The position numbers were made by a program, and so were the translations under genes. A DNA stretch of 64,000 nt from Salvia splendens (Eukaryota; Streptophyta; Magnoliopsida; Lamiales; Lamiaceae). Below the pieces are notes generated by a model that did no database searches, was not told where the DNA came from, and saw only the letters and a list, made by a program, of their open reading frames with translations. This document shows, one piece after another, positions 10,211 to 21,657 of the stretch. How positions within the stretch are numbered: position 1 is the first letter of the stretch; every line of letters begins with the position of its first letter. Where the stretch lies: the NCBI RefSeq assembly GCF_004379255.2, contig NC_056035.1, positions 30,271,208-30,335,207 of the forward strand, read 5' to 3'.

Positions 10211-11492
10211 TAATGCTCCCTTACTCAAATATATCATAACTTAGCATGTCTCACTGTACATTAATTATATAAATAATTATATTATAGTTTAGCTCTTAAT
10301 TATTTTACTATGCTTTTGCACATCATTAATTACATTAATTATTTATAATATTGAAATAAAATTAAAGTATGTATGTATATAAAATATAGTGTATATAAAG
10401 TAAAATTTTATTATCCTAAAAGTAACTAGGTGGACTAGATATGTTTTACATTGCTACTTGAAACATAGGCTTTTGATTGGGCTTCGTCCGGGCCGGATAC
10501 CAAACACACCTAAACCCGGATACATCCTATTATCTAACTATAACATTGCTACCAAACAATGCGTAAAAGTAAATAAGGACTCCTAATGGCGGACATGGGG
10601 AGTAATATAAAAATGGGTCCCACATTCCACTATCTTCTCTCACTCACTCTTTTTTTAAAAAAAAATTCATGCCGAACTCAAATGAAACTCCTAATGGCGA
10701 ACGAAGAGAGTACAAAATGATATAAAGCAAAAGGATACATAATTACTAAGTAAAGTATGTTTGGGCCTACCCAACAAAGATAGTACTAGTACTAGTTATT
10801 TTCCTCATAAACAATATGGTGGCGATTTTTAGCAATAGTAAAACCGTTCTTACAAGTTACAATCTAACCACGCTTTTATTAGATATACGGACTGATTTTT
10901 TTAGGATCAATTTGATATTATGAAATTGGAACTATATTTGATTTCAAATTCGGTTGATTTGAATCTAAGGAATTGAATTTGAATGAATCAATTTAATCCA
11001 AATCATTTATTTAGTACATTGAACTAATTCATATGAAATTTGATTCTAATTTAATGTTTTTCATATACTGTGTTAAAATTAATGGTTAAGATTTGGTTTC
11101 TAATTATGGATTAAGAATTAGTAATAACGAATTGATCATCTCCTGGGTCATGTTAAAATACATTTAATACTTTAATCTATAACTAACACCAATCCTGTAC
11201 CGGAGGAGATTAAATTCACGGATTTCAATATATAGTAAACAAAATATCAACAAAAATGTAAGATAGTCAATCTATTAATATAATAATTTTCATGGTTTTT
11301 TATATCAACATAGTGTATTACAAATATTAACACAATGACATGATAATTTCAACAGAAGTACCCGAAAATATCAATAGTTTTATCAATATTGTACATGCAT
11401 TATATTTAAATTTTTTGATGCATTTATTAATATAAAATCTGGTATCAATATATACGAAAACTGACATTAATACTACTTAAGTTTATTTAATA

Positions 11493-11747
11493 CTCCATCC
11501 GTCCTAAAAAAACTAGTTTTACTATTTTGGGTCGTCTCCTAAAATTAGGCAAAGTCAAAATATGGAAAGTTTTTCAACAAATAATAATCTTACACATCAT
11601 TTATAAGGAGGACTCCACAATCCACTAACACTTATTTCACTACCTTTTTCCTCTCTCTTACTTTTTCACATCCCTCTTTTGTTATACTAATTGCACATTA
11701 AAATCTGTGTCATTTAAAAATTTGTCAATTTTTTAGGACGGAGGGAG
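11493..11747. mobile_element. Stowaway-type MITE
   Basis: The ends CTCCATCCGTCCTAAAAAA and TTTTTTAGGACGGAGGGAG are inverted repeats matching the Stowaway (Tc1/Mariner) consensus, with TA on both sides. At 255 bp with no coding capacity, it is a non-autonomous element. Confidence 0.8.
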
Positions 11748-12920
11748 TAATTATTTAAACTTAATATATAATTCACTTGGCATTATTTAATATAATTCAC
11801 TTGGCATTATTTCAATCACTAAATCTCTCAATCTAATGACTAATAATTAATCTTAATTTAAAATTACTAATTAGTTAGTAATCGATCACCACCCGATTAT
11901 CTTCCTATATTAGATACTCCATAAAAGAAAATCTACTTCTTCTTCTTAACTTTGTGATACAAGTAACATGTTGAACTTTCGCAGTATAGGCGGACTAGAT
12001 ATTAATAGCCTTGAATAGTAAACTAAGAAAGAATAGAGTGTGGTCAAGCCTGGTAACCCTATTTTCTATGAAAATTTAACACAATTAGAATTAATTTTAA
12101 CTTGACTTGAATGTTTGCGTGTATATATATAATCAATGATCAATTATCAATAAAATTCTGTGTGGTACAGCTGCTGCAGATTTTTCCACAAGACTTCCAA
12201 ATTGCCTCGTCTTAAAGTTAATGAATATGTCACAAAATAAATTCCATACTCGCGTAACCTTAATTACATCTTCTTCATTTTATTTTAATTTTTTCTTTAT
12301 AAATCATAAATCCGAATCATAATATATCATGTGAATATTTCACACCAAATTGAATATAAGAAATAATAATCACTAGTGTGTGCATAGTAAAATCATTCGT
12401 ACATATATAGTCCTACAGGGGCTTCTTTTCTGTACTTGGATTATTTAAATTATTTGAAAATTTTTACATGTAAACATTTTTATTTTAGAGGTATACATAT
12501 TATTCGAACTCACTTGGCTTTATCTTCATTCATCAATTTTTCATTAAATTTCGTGTGAATTTTGTCTATTAACAATTAATACCGGTGGAAATTTATGGCA
12601 CGGCTGCGGAATTTTTTTCCATATAAGTTAGATATAACGCACTCAAATGGACCACGTGTTACAATTGAATTAATCTGGGACAAAATAAATTCCACCACTT
12701 TAATGATCTTAATTACTTCTTCGATTACATTTTTTATTTTCATGATAAATCAAAAATCCCAATAATAATATTCTCTCCATCCTAAGGTTTTTCTTTTGCA
12801 CTCATTTGGAAAAGAAATGATAATAAATATAGTTAAAGTTGAGAAGCGTTAGAGAATAGTCTTATATATCTATATTATTCTTTACATATTTTAGTCCCTA
12901 TTCACTTTAACTATTTACTA

Positions 12921-13134
12921 CTTCATTCGTCCTATCACAAGTGATGGATTTTTTTTGGCACGAAATTTAAAAAAATGATATATATTGAGTTAACGTTGAG
13001 AGAATAAAATATGAGAGCGGAAAAAGTATGAGAGATAAAGTGAGAATAAAGTAAGAAAGAGAGATGAAATAAAGTAAGAGAGGTTTAAAGATTTGTTAAA
13101 AAAGGAAATTGATCAACAGTGGTGGGACGAATGA
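12921..13134. mobile_element. Stowaway-like MITE, diverged
   Basis: The left end CTTCATTCGTCCTATCAC and right end GTGGTGGGACGAATGAA are imperfect inverted repeats around about 180 bp of AT-rich and AGAGA-rich DNA. Confidence 0.55.
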
Positions 13135-14091
13135 ATTTTTTTTTTTAACTAGCTGATTTAGATATTGTCTATAGATAAAAATGTTGTAGTTATATTCCGC
13201 ATACACAAAATGGTGATGAAGTTTTTTCAATTGAATTAATATGCCAAGAGAAAATTGAAATTAATTGCCTTATTTCAATTGAACTAATTTATACTAAAAG
13301 AAATTCAAAATAATTGCGAACTGCAGTTGTGTTTTTTATTTGTTTCAATTGAGTTAACATATATCAAAAGTTGATTTAATTAATTAATTTTTTCAATTGA
13401 ATTAATATACCAACAGAAAATTCAATGAATTGGCAATAAAAAAATAAAATTTGCTAACAAATCATTTAATTAAGTTATAATATCAATTATATTTGATAAT
13501 ATTAGAATTTAATCAATTGCACAACTAATATAATACTCTCCCGTCCATGAAAATTAGTCCCGATTAAATATTATTCATTTTTTTTATAAAATATCAGTCA
13601 TCTTTTTTTCATTTTAGTTTACCTATAAAAATTAGAAAATTTTCTATTTAAGAAAACTTTTTAACCCCAGTTTTGTCATTCGCATTCCTATCTATTTATA
13701 TGAACTATTAAAATTAGTAATTTCCAGAACTAAGATTATTTTTTTAGGATTAAAAATTATTATGCCATTTATAAATATACTAGTACGATTTATTGGGAAG
13801 TGGGGTAACAATATTTTGATATTTTGAATTTATACACGTAGTATATAAACATAATAATTTTATTACAAATATTTGATAATTTTGAAAATAACTATTATTT
13901 GCCCATGAACAAAATGGTGAAGTTGATAATAAACTGCGAAGATCACGAAACAATATTTTTTTCAAATTAATTTTAGTCTATTATTAGATCGTCATCAATA
14001 CATATGTAATAATGCAAATGACGAAACAAGTTAATTTGACTAGTTCACTATGCACTGATTATCTAAGTGAACATCAATACTAACATTCTGC

Positions 14092-14099
14092 TATAAATA
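14092..14099 (+). promoter_or_regulatory. TATA box of first EG45-like gene
   Basis: TATAAATA lies 83 bp before the ATG and is followed by AGACCACATTTCC. The same arrangement is seen before the other two copies (18538 and 20724). Confidence 0.75.
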
Positions 14100-14181
14100 G
14101 ACCACATTTCCATAGGAATATGCAAGATAACCAAACCCAAACAAATTTTCAGTGATATAAGAATTACGATCTAATTTAAAA

Positions 14182-15218
14182 ATGGCTTTAGCAAAAATGA
14201 TTATGTTTGCATTTGCTGCAGCTTCCATATTCTCCATGGCATCTGCTATTTCTGGAACAGCCACTTACTACGGCCCTCCTCTCGTTCGTAAGACACTCCT
14301 TTTTCTCTCTCTTTCTCTAAATTATATTAAGAGTGAACAACGCAAATGGTCCCTGAACTTTCTGTTTTGCACGTCAATAGTGCCTTGACTTTAAAAATAT
14401 TATGGATAGTTCCTAGACTAATGTGTAATCACATTTGCGGTACTTGTTTTTACTATTCATCACAATTTTTACACTAAAAATATCTCCAAGACATGTAGGA
14501 CATTTTTGAACTTTCATAAAAATAGATATCTAGGCATAAGGCACTGGATATGATAGTTTGAGGGTTTGATAAATGATAGCAGTAGTAGTTTTCATTTCAC
14601 TTTTTCAGTCACTTTATGTTAAATTTTCTTTTTCTCTTATTAAACCTTTAGAAAATAAATAATTAAAATAAAAATATTATAAAATTCTTAAATATATAAA
14701 AAAATAAGTTATAGCTAAATTTAATTTTGATTGTGATTCAATTATTTTTTAATATTAAAATTCAAAATTTAAAAAATAATCGAATCACAATCAAATTATA
14801 GTATTACATATTTAATTTTGATTTTAATTTTAATTTAAATTTGATTACTGCAGCATCATCATGCTACGGGTACCAAGACAAAGGCGTGATGGTAGCAGCT
14901 GCAAATCCTGCACTGTTCAACAATCGTGCAGCTTGCGGGAATAGATACATAATACGGTGCACCGGAGCCACCAACCTAGGGGTGCCGCAACCATGCCGCA
15001 ACGGCCCCATCACTGTGACCATCGTTGATCTCTGCCCGGGTTGCGGCGCCAACCAGATCGATCTCTCTCAGGAAGCTTTCAAAGCTATTGCAGACCCTAA
15101 CGCGGGAAGAATCCGAATTGATTATACCCGGTGATCACTACTAAATATATCCTCACTTTTAATTTTTCATAATTTATTTCTGTTGGCTAACATTGGTTAA
15201 TAATATTGCAGGGTTTGA
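14182..15218 (+). CDS. Secreted EG45-like / plant natriuretic peptide-like protein, copy 1
   Basis: A three-exon gene: 14182-14287, 14854-15130 and 15212-15218, with GT..AG introns. The 129-aa product starts with a signal peptide (about residues 1-22, MALAKMIMFAFAAASIFSMA-SA) and then a single double-psi beta-barrel (RlpA-like) domain. Motifs seen are GTATYYGPP, SSCYGYQDKGVMVAAAN, RAACG, QPCRNG and TIVDLCPGC, with six cysteines that could pair. The protein ends soon after RIRIDYTR, so it lacks the C-terminal expansin-type carbohydrate-binding domain, as expected for EG45/PNP proteins such as citrus blight-associated p12. Family members are small apoplastic proteins linked to water/ion balance and stress; this copy's role is inferred only from family. 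The ATG is chosen because it gives the signal peptide and follows the TATA box by 83 bp. A possible AATAAA signal lies at 15303. Confidence 0.88.
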
Positions 15219-15989
15219 ATTTATGAGCTGGGAATTGAAGAATGCTTATTTCAGTTACCAATAATAAGATCTACTAATATGTACTCATATAATTTCATCC
15301 CCAATAAAGTGTATGTTCCTGGTGATAATATTAATACATTATAAAATAACCCTTTGTGTTTATTTTACTAGACTTGTAGAATAAACGGCAGGGTTGGCCT
15401 TTGATTATAATGACCACTTTTACTAGTCTCTTTATCTAAAATTAAGATTATAATTTTTGTTGTTTAATTTAATTGTGAGATTTACTTTCGTCATTCTTTT
15501 AAATACTGTCAACTAAGATTATTCGTTAATTTGGATAGAACTTACAAATTCATAGTTTAAAATCCCAATTCATACTTTCTCTATCCCACAAAAATAGTTT
15601 ATTCATATTTTTCATTTTCATTAATTTGGATGGATGTCACAAATTTTAATAAAAAATAAAATAAAATAAAAGAGATATTATTAGAGAAAAAGTAGATAAA
15701 ATATGAGAAAAGAAAAAAGTAAGAGAAATGAGAGAAAGTAAGAGAAAGAGAAAAGATAAATAAAGAAAATATCATTTTTGAAACGAGATTGTGTTTCATG
15801 GATATCCCATAATAATAAAATAAGACGATTTTTATGGAAGAATGAGGTATTCACTTAAATTACAAACTTTAGTAAAAAGATACTACTATTTCACATACCT
15901 TTCAATATGGCCGGAAATATTAGTAATTTTTTTTCATTGTAAAATTTCCCATAATGAATTTTTCCTACTATAATTTAAATTCATGCAGC
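15219..15989. other. 3' flank of copy 1, no gene
   Basis: Bases 15219-15570 are also present downstream of the pseudogene copy (25147-25690, where a MITE has been inserted), so the duplication unit includes the 3' flank. From about 15576 to 15845 there is a decayed Stowaway-like sequence with an AGAGAAA-rich core. No coding region is seen. Confidence 0.55.
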
Positions 15990-17886
15990 TAGACATGCAC
16001 AATCCGAACCGGACCGTCGGTTAACCGGCAGTTCGGAACCGCCGGTTCATGAACCGGAACCGGCGCTGGCGGTTCAAGCGGGCCGGTTCAGGTTTAGAAA
16101 TATCGCGAACCGGAACCGGCGGTTCGCCGGTTCATAACATTAAAAAAATTATTATTTATAAAAATCAACTTTTATATATAAAAATCAATTTTCACAAATA
16201 AATAGATACAATAATTTCATAATAGCCCTTATTTATTTGTTGGGCATATGATTCTAAGAACCATTCTTGGTTATTTCTCTTTTATAGAGACATCCTTGAA
16301 TATTTTGTGTTTCACTTTTAATGTGGGACAAAATATGTTGAAATATTTTCTTGTATAACTACATGTTTAGATCATTCATTCATCTTTTTCCAATGTGGGA
16401 TACAAAACTTTCTTTTGTTTTCTACTTTTCTTTATTTTTTACTACATTTTATTATTCACTAACTTTATCTTTATTTTCGTTATGATTCATTTTCTAATAC
16501 CAATTTATAGATAATAATAGAATCAAATAGAATAGTTCAATTAAATTTGAATATTGCATGTTGCTCATAATTTGTATATTTATAGAATGTGGGTGTGTTC
16601 AACTAATAATAATAATTGGATTTAAATGTGCTCACTTTTAAGAATTCTAAGAAACCATTCTTGGTTGTTTCACTTTTATAGAGACATCCTTGAATATTTT
16701 TTCTTTCATTTTCAGTGTGAGACAAAATATGTTGAAGTATTTTCTTTTATAACTACATGTTTAGATCATTCATTTATCTTTTTCCAATGTGGGATACAAA
16801 ACTTTCTTTTGTTTTCTACTTTTCTTTATTTTTTACTACATTTTATTATTCACTAACTTTATCTTTATTTTTGTTATGATTCTTTTTCTAAGACAAATTT
16901 ATAGATAATACTAGCATCAACTAGAATAGTTTAATTAAATTTGAATGTTGCATGTTGCTAATAATTTGTATATTTATAGAATGTGAACGTGTTCAAATAA
17001 TTGTATTTAAATGTAAGTATGGTGCTAATTTTTCTCAATATATTGATTAAAATGTGAAAAAATAACAATTAATATAATTGGTATAATAATGATAAAAATA
17101 GATAACTAAAGAATGATTTGTTTAGTGGTATAATATAGTTTATATATTTATATATTAGTAGTAGACTAATAGTATGATTTTGTATAATAGTTGTTATTCT
17201 AATAGATGTAGTATAATTTATATAAATAAAATTATTATTTGTGAATATATTCTTGATAGATAAGAATAAACAATTATTGAGTAATATGATTTGTATATAG
17301 ATAAATAATTATTCATATTGAGTAATACAATTTGTATAATAATTATTCTCTTAATGTGTATAATGGTATTTATTAGTTAACATACACATAAACTTATACA
17401 CGAACAAATCGATAATGATAAAGAATTAAAGAACAATACTTTATTTAATTATATTTGTTGTTAAGTTGTAATAATAGAAGATAGTTAAGATATAAACTAA
17501 TATAAACAAAGATGAAGGAGATAAATCATGTAGTTATAAATAAGGAGTTTTATCCAATACACATCTAAGAACATGTAGCTATAAAAGAGAATCATCCAAT
17601 ACACTCTCTTTCAACCCAAAGGCTCAAGTCCAACATTAAGTGTAAATTGTAACTTATAAGTTGTGACTTGTGACTTGTAGTCTCGTTGAAATAAACACTA
17701 AAACGAGAAGAAAAAAAATTTGAACCACCGAACCGGCAGTTTCGGTAAAAAACCGGCGATTTCGAACCGGAACCGGAATTGGAACTGCCGGGACCTTGGC
17801 GGGCGGTTTCGGTTCATGGAAATGGTGAACCGTGAACCGCCGGTTCTGAACCGGAACCGGCGGTTTTTGAACCGTTTGCACACCTA
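15990..17886. mobile_element. Non-autonomous hAT-like transposon
   Basis: The ends TAGACATGCACAATCCGAACC and (inverted) TAGGTGTGCAAACGGTTC are imperfect terminal inverted repeats. Flanks CATGCAGC (15982-15989) and CATGCCAC (17887-17894) match at 6 of 8 positions, fitting an old 8-bp hAT target duplication. Both subterminal regions are dense in GAACCGG/CCGGTTC repeats (about 15998-16136 and 17722-17876), typical of such elements. The interior is AT-rich with no transposase. Confidence 0.6.
16251..17014. repeat. Direct tandem duplication (period 393 bp) inside the hAT-like element
   Basis: The block beginning ATTCTAAGAAACCATTCTTGG at 16251 begins again at 16644. The two copies align through the CTTTTTCCAATGTGGGATAC and GCATGTTGCTNATAATTTG landmarks, with a modest number of substitutions. 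Confidence 0.75.
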
Positions 17887-18004
17887 CATGCCACATATGT
17901 AATCATACATAAACTTATGTGGCATTTGAGACATGATGTAATTAGCTAGGCAATTTGGATTGAAACAAATATTTTCTTTGCAAATTATTTCAATTTTCTA
18001 ACAC

Positions 18005-18318
18005 CATTCTCTTATCATATCGACTTGGTAGCGATCTTATCTCGTATTATACTATATATTATTAGATAATCATTCATTCTTATAAGACATTTTAAGGGGA
18101 TGCATGAGTGGATCATTCAACATGGTATCAGAGCATGCCTATGTCGATGTTCATCTTGTGGTTTGCGCGTGTGGAAGTCTGATGTTGGAGCCTACACGTG
18201 TCGGGGCTTGTTGAAAATCCTCATTCTTATCTCACATGGATTTTTTAATAATCCCGTCTCATTTATATATTCTTAATTAATCCCCTCTTTTTAAGGATGT
18301 GAGTGATCCATTTCTACA
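18005..18318 (+). mobile_element. TRIM-like mini-retrotransposon remnant
   Basis: TGGTATCAGAGC (18123-18134) directly follows a sequence ending GATCATTCAACA (an LTR-like CA end at 18121). About 75 bp further on, TGTTGAAAATCC starts at 18209. Its end region (TTTTTAAGGATGTGAGTGATCC, up to TTTCTACA at 18318) resembles the sequence just before the primer site. This is the layout of a terminal-repeat retrotransposon in miniature, with LTRs of about 110 bp and no coding capacity. The outer left boundary is approximate. Confidence 0.45.
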
Positions 18319-18537
18319 TGTTAGTCGACACACACGCCGCGATGAATTTAGTAGTCACGACTAAAAGAGTTGGTGATTTATTAGAGAATAAATTGTGGCC
18401 GTAGTCATCACGAAACAAATTAGAATATTTCTTACTATTAGCCTAACAAAATCAACTCATCCATTGAGAAAAGTCATCGACAACGACAATAACAATAACG
18501 TGCGCCGATTTCTAACGAAATTGCATAACCTTCCTTG

Positions 18538-18545
18538 TATAAATA
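18538..18545 (+). promoter_or_regulatory. TATA box of second EG45-like gene
   Basis: TATAAATA followed by GACCCACATTTGC, 83 bp before the ATG; the context is the same as copy 1. Confidence 0.75.
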
Positions 18546-18627
18546 GACCCACATTTGCAACAAAATGTGTAACCAAACCAACTAGCTCAAATCCTCATCA
18601 GGATCACATCTACAACTCAAACAAAAA

Positions 18628-19481
18628 ATGGGTTTTGCAAGAATAGTAATGGTAGCACTTGTTGCAGCTAGCATAGTTTCCATGGCATCCGCCATCGCTG
18701 GAACCGCAACATACTACAGCCCGATAGTCCGTAAGATCACACACTTATGAATAGATCATTTTACTTCATTTTATACGTACTTCATTATTCGATCGTTTTA
18801 CTTCATTGTAGAAAGATTGAACTAAAATGATCTTAAAATGAACTATATGTTATCTAATAATGAACTATATTTTGGTTCGATAGTTCAACACTAGCAATTA
18901 GTTCTGTCTATATCACAACCCTATATATAAACTCTCTATCTTTTTCTCTACCGGCGTGTCTGTAGTTCTACGTATTATGTCCCATTAAGAATTAAACGTT
19001 TTTTTTCGTTGTCCAATTAAATATAAAACGTTTCCTAAAATAGAAACAACATCCTCTTTACTTTTTTCCCTGTCTTACTTTACTCTCTCTTCATTAACTG
19101 CAGCATCATCATGCTACGGGTTCGAAGACAGAGGTACGATGGTAGCAGCTGCAAATCCCGCGCTGTTCAACAATCGTGCAGCCTGCGGGGATAGATACAC
19201 TGTCCAGTGCACCGGGCCCACCAACCAAGGGGTGCCTCAGCCATGCCGCAACGGCCCCATCACTGTGACCATCGTTGATCTCTGCCCGGGTTGCGCGGCC
19301 GACCAGATCGATCTCTCTGAGCAAGCTTTCAACCAAATTGCGGACCCTGCCGCAGGAAGGATCAGGATTGAATATAACCGGTTAGCTTCTATTTTCTTTT
19401 TAATCTCTTTAATTTATTTAACTTGGTTAATTAGATTTAACAGTACTGATTATGTCTATGTCATGATATTGCAGGGTTTGA
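18628..19481 (+). CDS. Secreted EG45-like / plant natriuretic peptide-like protein, copy 2
   Basis: Three exons: 18628-18730, 19104-19380 and 19475-19481, with intron positions and phases identical to copy 1. The 128-aa product has a signal peptide (to about residue 22) and one double-psi beta-barrel domain with GTATYYSP, SSCYGFEDRGTMVAAAN, RAACG, QPCRNG and TIVDLCPGC, and ends RIRIEYNRV. All cysteines of copy 1 are kept. Exon 2 is highly similar to copy 1, whereas intron 1 is unrelated in length and sequence, so this is an older duplicate than copy 3. Expected location is the cell wall; the specific role is unknown. Copies 1 and 3 are on the same strand within about 7 kb, a tandem array. Confidence 0.88.
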
Positions 19482-20723
19482 TTTTGCTTCAAGGATGGAA
19501 AAAATAACATCTTATTTATATATAGATCATTTTCTTCCTACAATGTTTTATTACTATAACTTCTTGTTCAATACATGGCTGGGATATATATACTGGCCTA
19601 TTGGAAAATGATGTACTAGTAACTTTATTTGGAATAAAAAATTTATTATATATATGGTGAATGTCCTATGAAAGATGATGTCCTCCTCTCTTTGTCTACT
19701 TTTCTTTACTTATGATTTTGATGGGTGTAGAAAGGGTTTTAATGGGATGTTTTTAGGTCAAGGACTTTTGCGGAAAATTGGTTAATTAGAAGATATATGA
19801 AAATGAATAAGGTTTGGGACCAAGAATTTTGTTGGATTTCTGAAATTGGACTTTTGCTTATGGAAAGTTTTGAAAAATTAATACATGTACAATTATCTAC
19901 AAACAACAAAAGATATTTTAAACCTTGTGATGAATCATTTCAAATACAGGTTTTACATTTCAAATGTTGGGATAGAACTAATTTGCGAACTAATTTGCGA
20001 AATAAAAGTCTCAAATACCGTGTAGATATATGTCCCAAACGTTGATGTAATAGCCTTCGAATTTATTTGGTCCACATATTTACTACCCGTGACGTTTAAT
20101 GTCTTGTCCAATAGTTTCCTACGTCTATGTAAACAAGAGAATAAATTAGCATGTACAATTAAATTACTCCCTTCATTCTATATTAATTGACTCATTTTTT
20201 TATTTTAAAAAGTTCTAAAATAATTGACTCAATTTTTATTTTTAACAAAAAAATAATACTTTCTATTACTTTATTCACCATCCACTTAACATACTATTCT
20301 TTATCTCTGTGTTAAAATAAAGTGTCTCTATTAAAAAGAAATAGAGGAGGTATTTAGTAACATGACCATTGAGGGAGTGTTTAGTAACATGACCGATAAA
20401 AATCAATTTATGTTTAACGAATAAATATTTACATACTTGATAATCCAAAGGTAGATGAGATTTCAATAGATTTAGTACACGTCGTATATAAAACATAATA
20501 ATTTTAATACAAATATTTCATAGTTTAAAAAATAATTATTGGCCCTGAAAAAATTGGAGATGTTGATAATAAACTACTACGAAGATCACGAATTTTTTAA
20601 TTAATTTTACTCTATCTCTATTATTAGATCGTCATCAATACATATGTAAATGACGAAACAAGTTAATTTGACTATTTTACTATGCACTGGTTATCTATTT
20701 GAACATCAATATTAACATTCTTC
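19482..20723. other. Intergenic region between copy 2 and copy 3
   Basis: No coding region is supported. A decayed Stowaway-like MITE lies at about 20166-20355 (ACTCCCTTCATTCTATATT at the left, AAATAGAGGAGGTA at the right). From about 20465 the sequence is a duplicate of the region upstream of copy 1. Confidence 0.55.
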
Positions 20724-20731
20724 TATAAATA
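20724..20731 (+). promoter_or_regulatory. TATA box of the pseudogene copy
   Basis: TATAAATA with the same GACCACATTTCC context as copy 1, showing that the promoter was duplicated together with the gene. Confidence 0.6.
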
Positions 20732-21657
20732 GACCACATTTCCATGGGAATATGCAAAATAACCAAGCTCAAACAAATTTGCAGTGATATACTAAGAAAT
20801 ACGATCTAATTCAAAAATGGCTTTGGCAAAAATGATTATGTTTGCATTTGCTGCAGCTTCCATAATCTCCATGGCATCTGCTATTTCTGGAACCGCCACT
20901 TACTACGGCCCTCCTCTCGTTCATAAGACACTCCTTTCTCTCTCTTTCTCTAAGTTATATTAAGAGTAAACAACGCATATGGTCCCTAAATTTTCAGTTT
21001 TGCAAGCCAATATAATAGTGCCTGGACTTTAAAATATGGGTAGTTCCTAGACTAAGGTTTAATCAATTTGTGGTACTTGTTTTTACTGTTCATCAAAATT
21101 TTTACACCAAAAATACCTCCGGGACACGGTGGGAATTTTTGGACTTTCATTAATATGGATATCTAGGCACTGGATATGATATTTTATCTATATCTTTAGC
21201 ATTGGGCAAAATATTTTCTTATAATTTGAGTGTTTGATAAATGATATTTTTCATTTTATGTCAAATTTTCTTTCTCTATCTTATTTTAAACTTTTAGAAA
21301 ATAAATAATTAGAATAAAAATATTATAAAATTGTTAAATATATATAAAATTAAGTTGGAGCTAAATTTAATTTTAATTGTGATTCAATTATTTTTTAAAA
21401 TTAAAAACTACAAATTATAAATAAAAAATAATCAAATCACAATCAAAATTATATATAGTACTAGTATTAAATAATTAATTTTGATTTTAATTTAAATTTG
21501 ATTATTGCAGCATAATCATGCTACGGGTTCCAAGACAAAGGCCAGATGGTAGCAGCTGCAAATCCTGCACTGTTCAATAATCGTGCAGCTTGCGGACAGA
21601 GATACAGAATACGGTGCCACAGACATGTCGCAACGGCCCCATCACTGTGACCATCAT

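Larger units (their letters stand above)
10211..14091. other. AT-rich intergenic DNA with MITE fragments
   Basis: No coding region is supported. Besides the two MITEs listed separately there are a repeated ACTCCTAATGGCG block (about 10580 and 10685), a partial Stowaway-like end near 13537 and long A/T tracts. The part from about 13780 onward is the upstream region of the first EG45-like gene and is duplicated upstream of the third copy (about 20465-20720). Confidence 0.6.
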
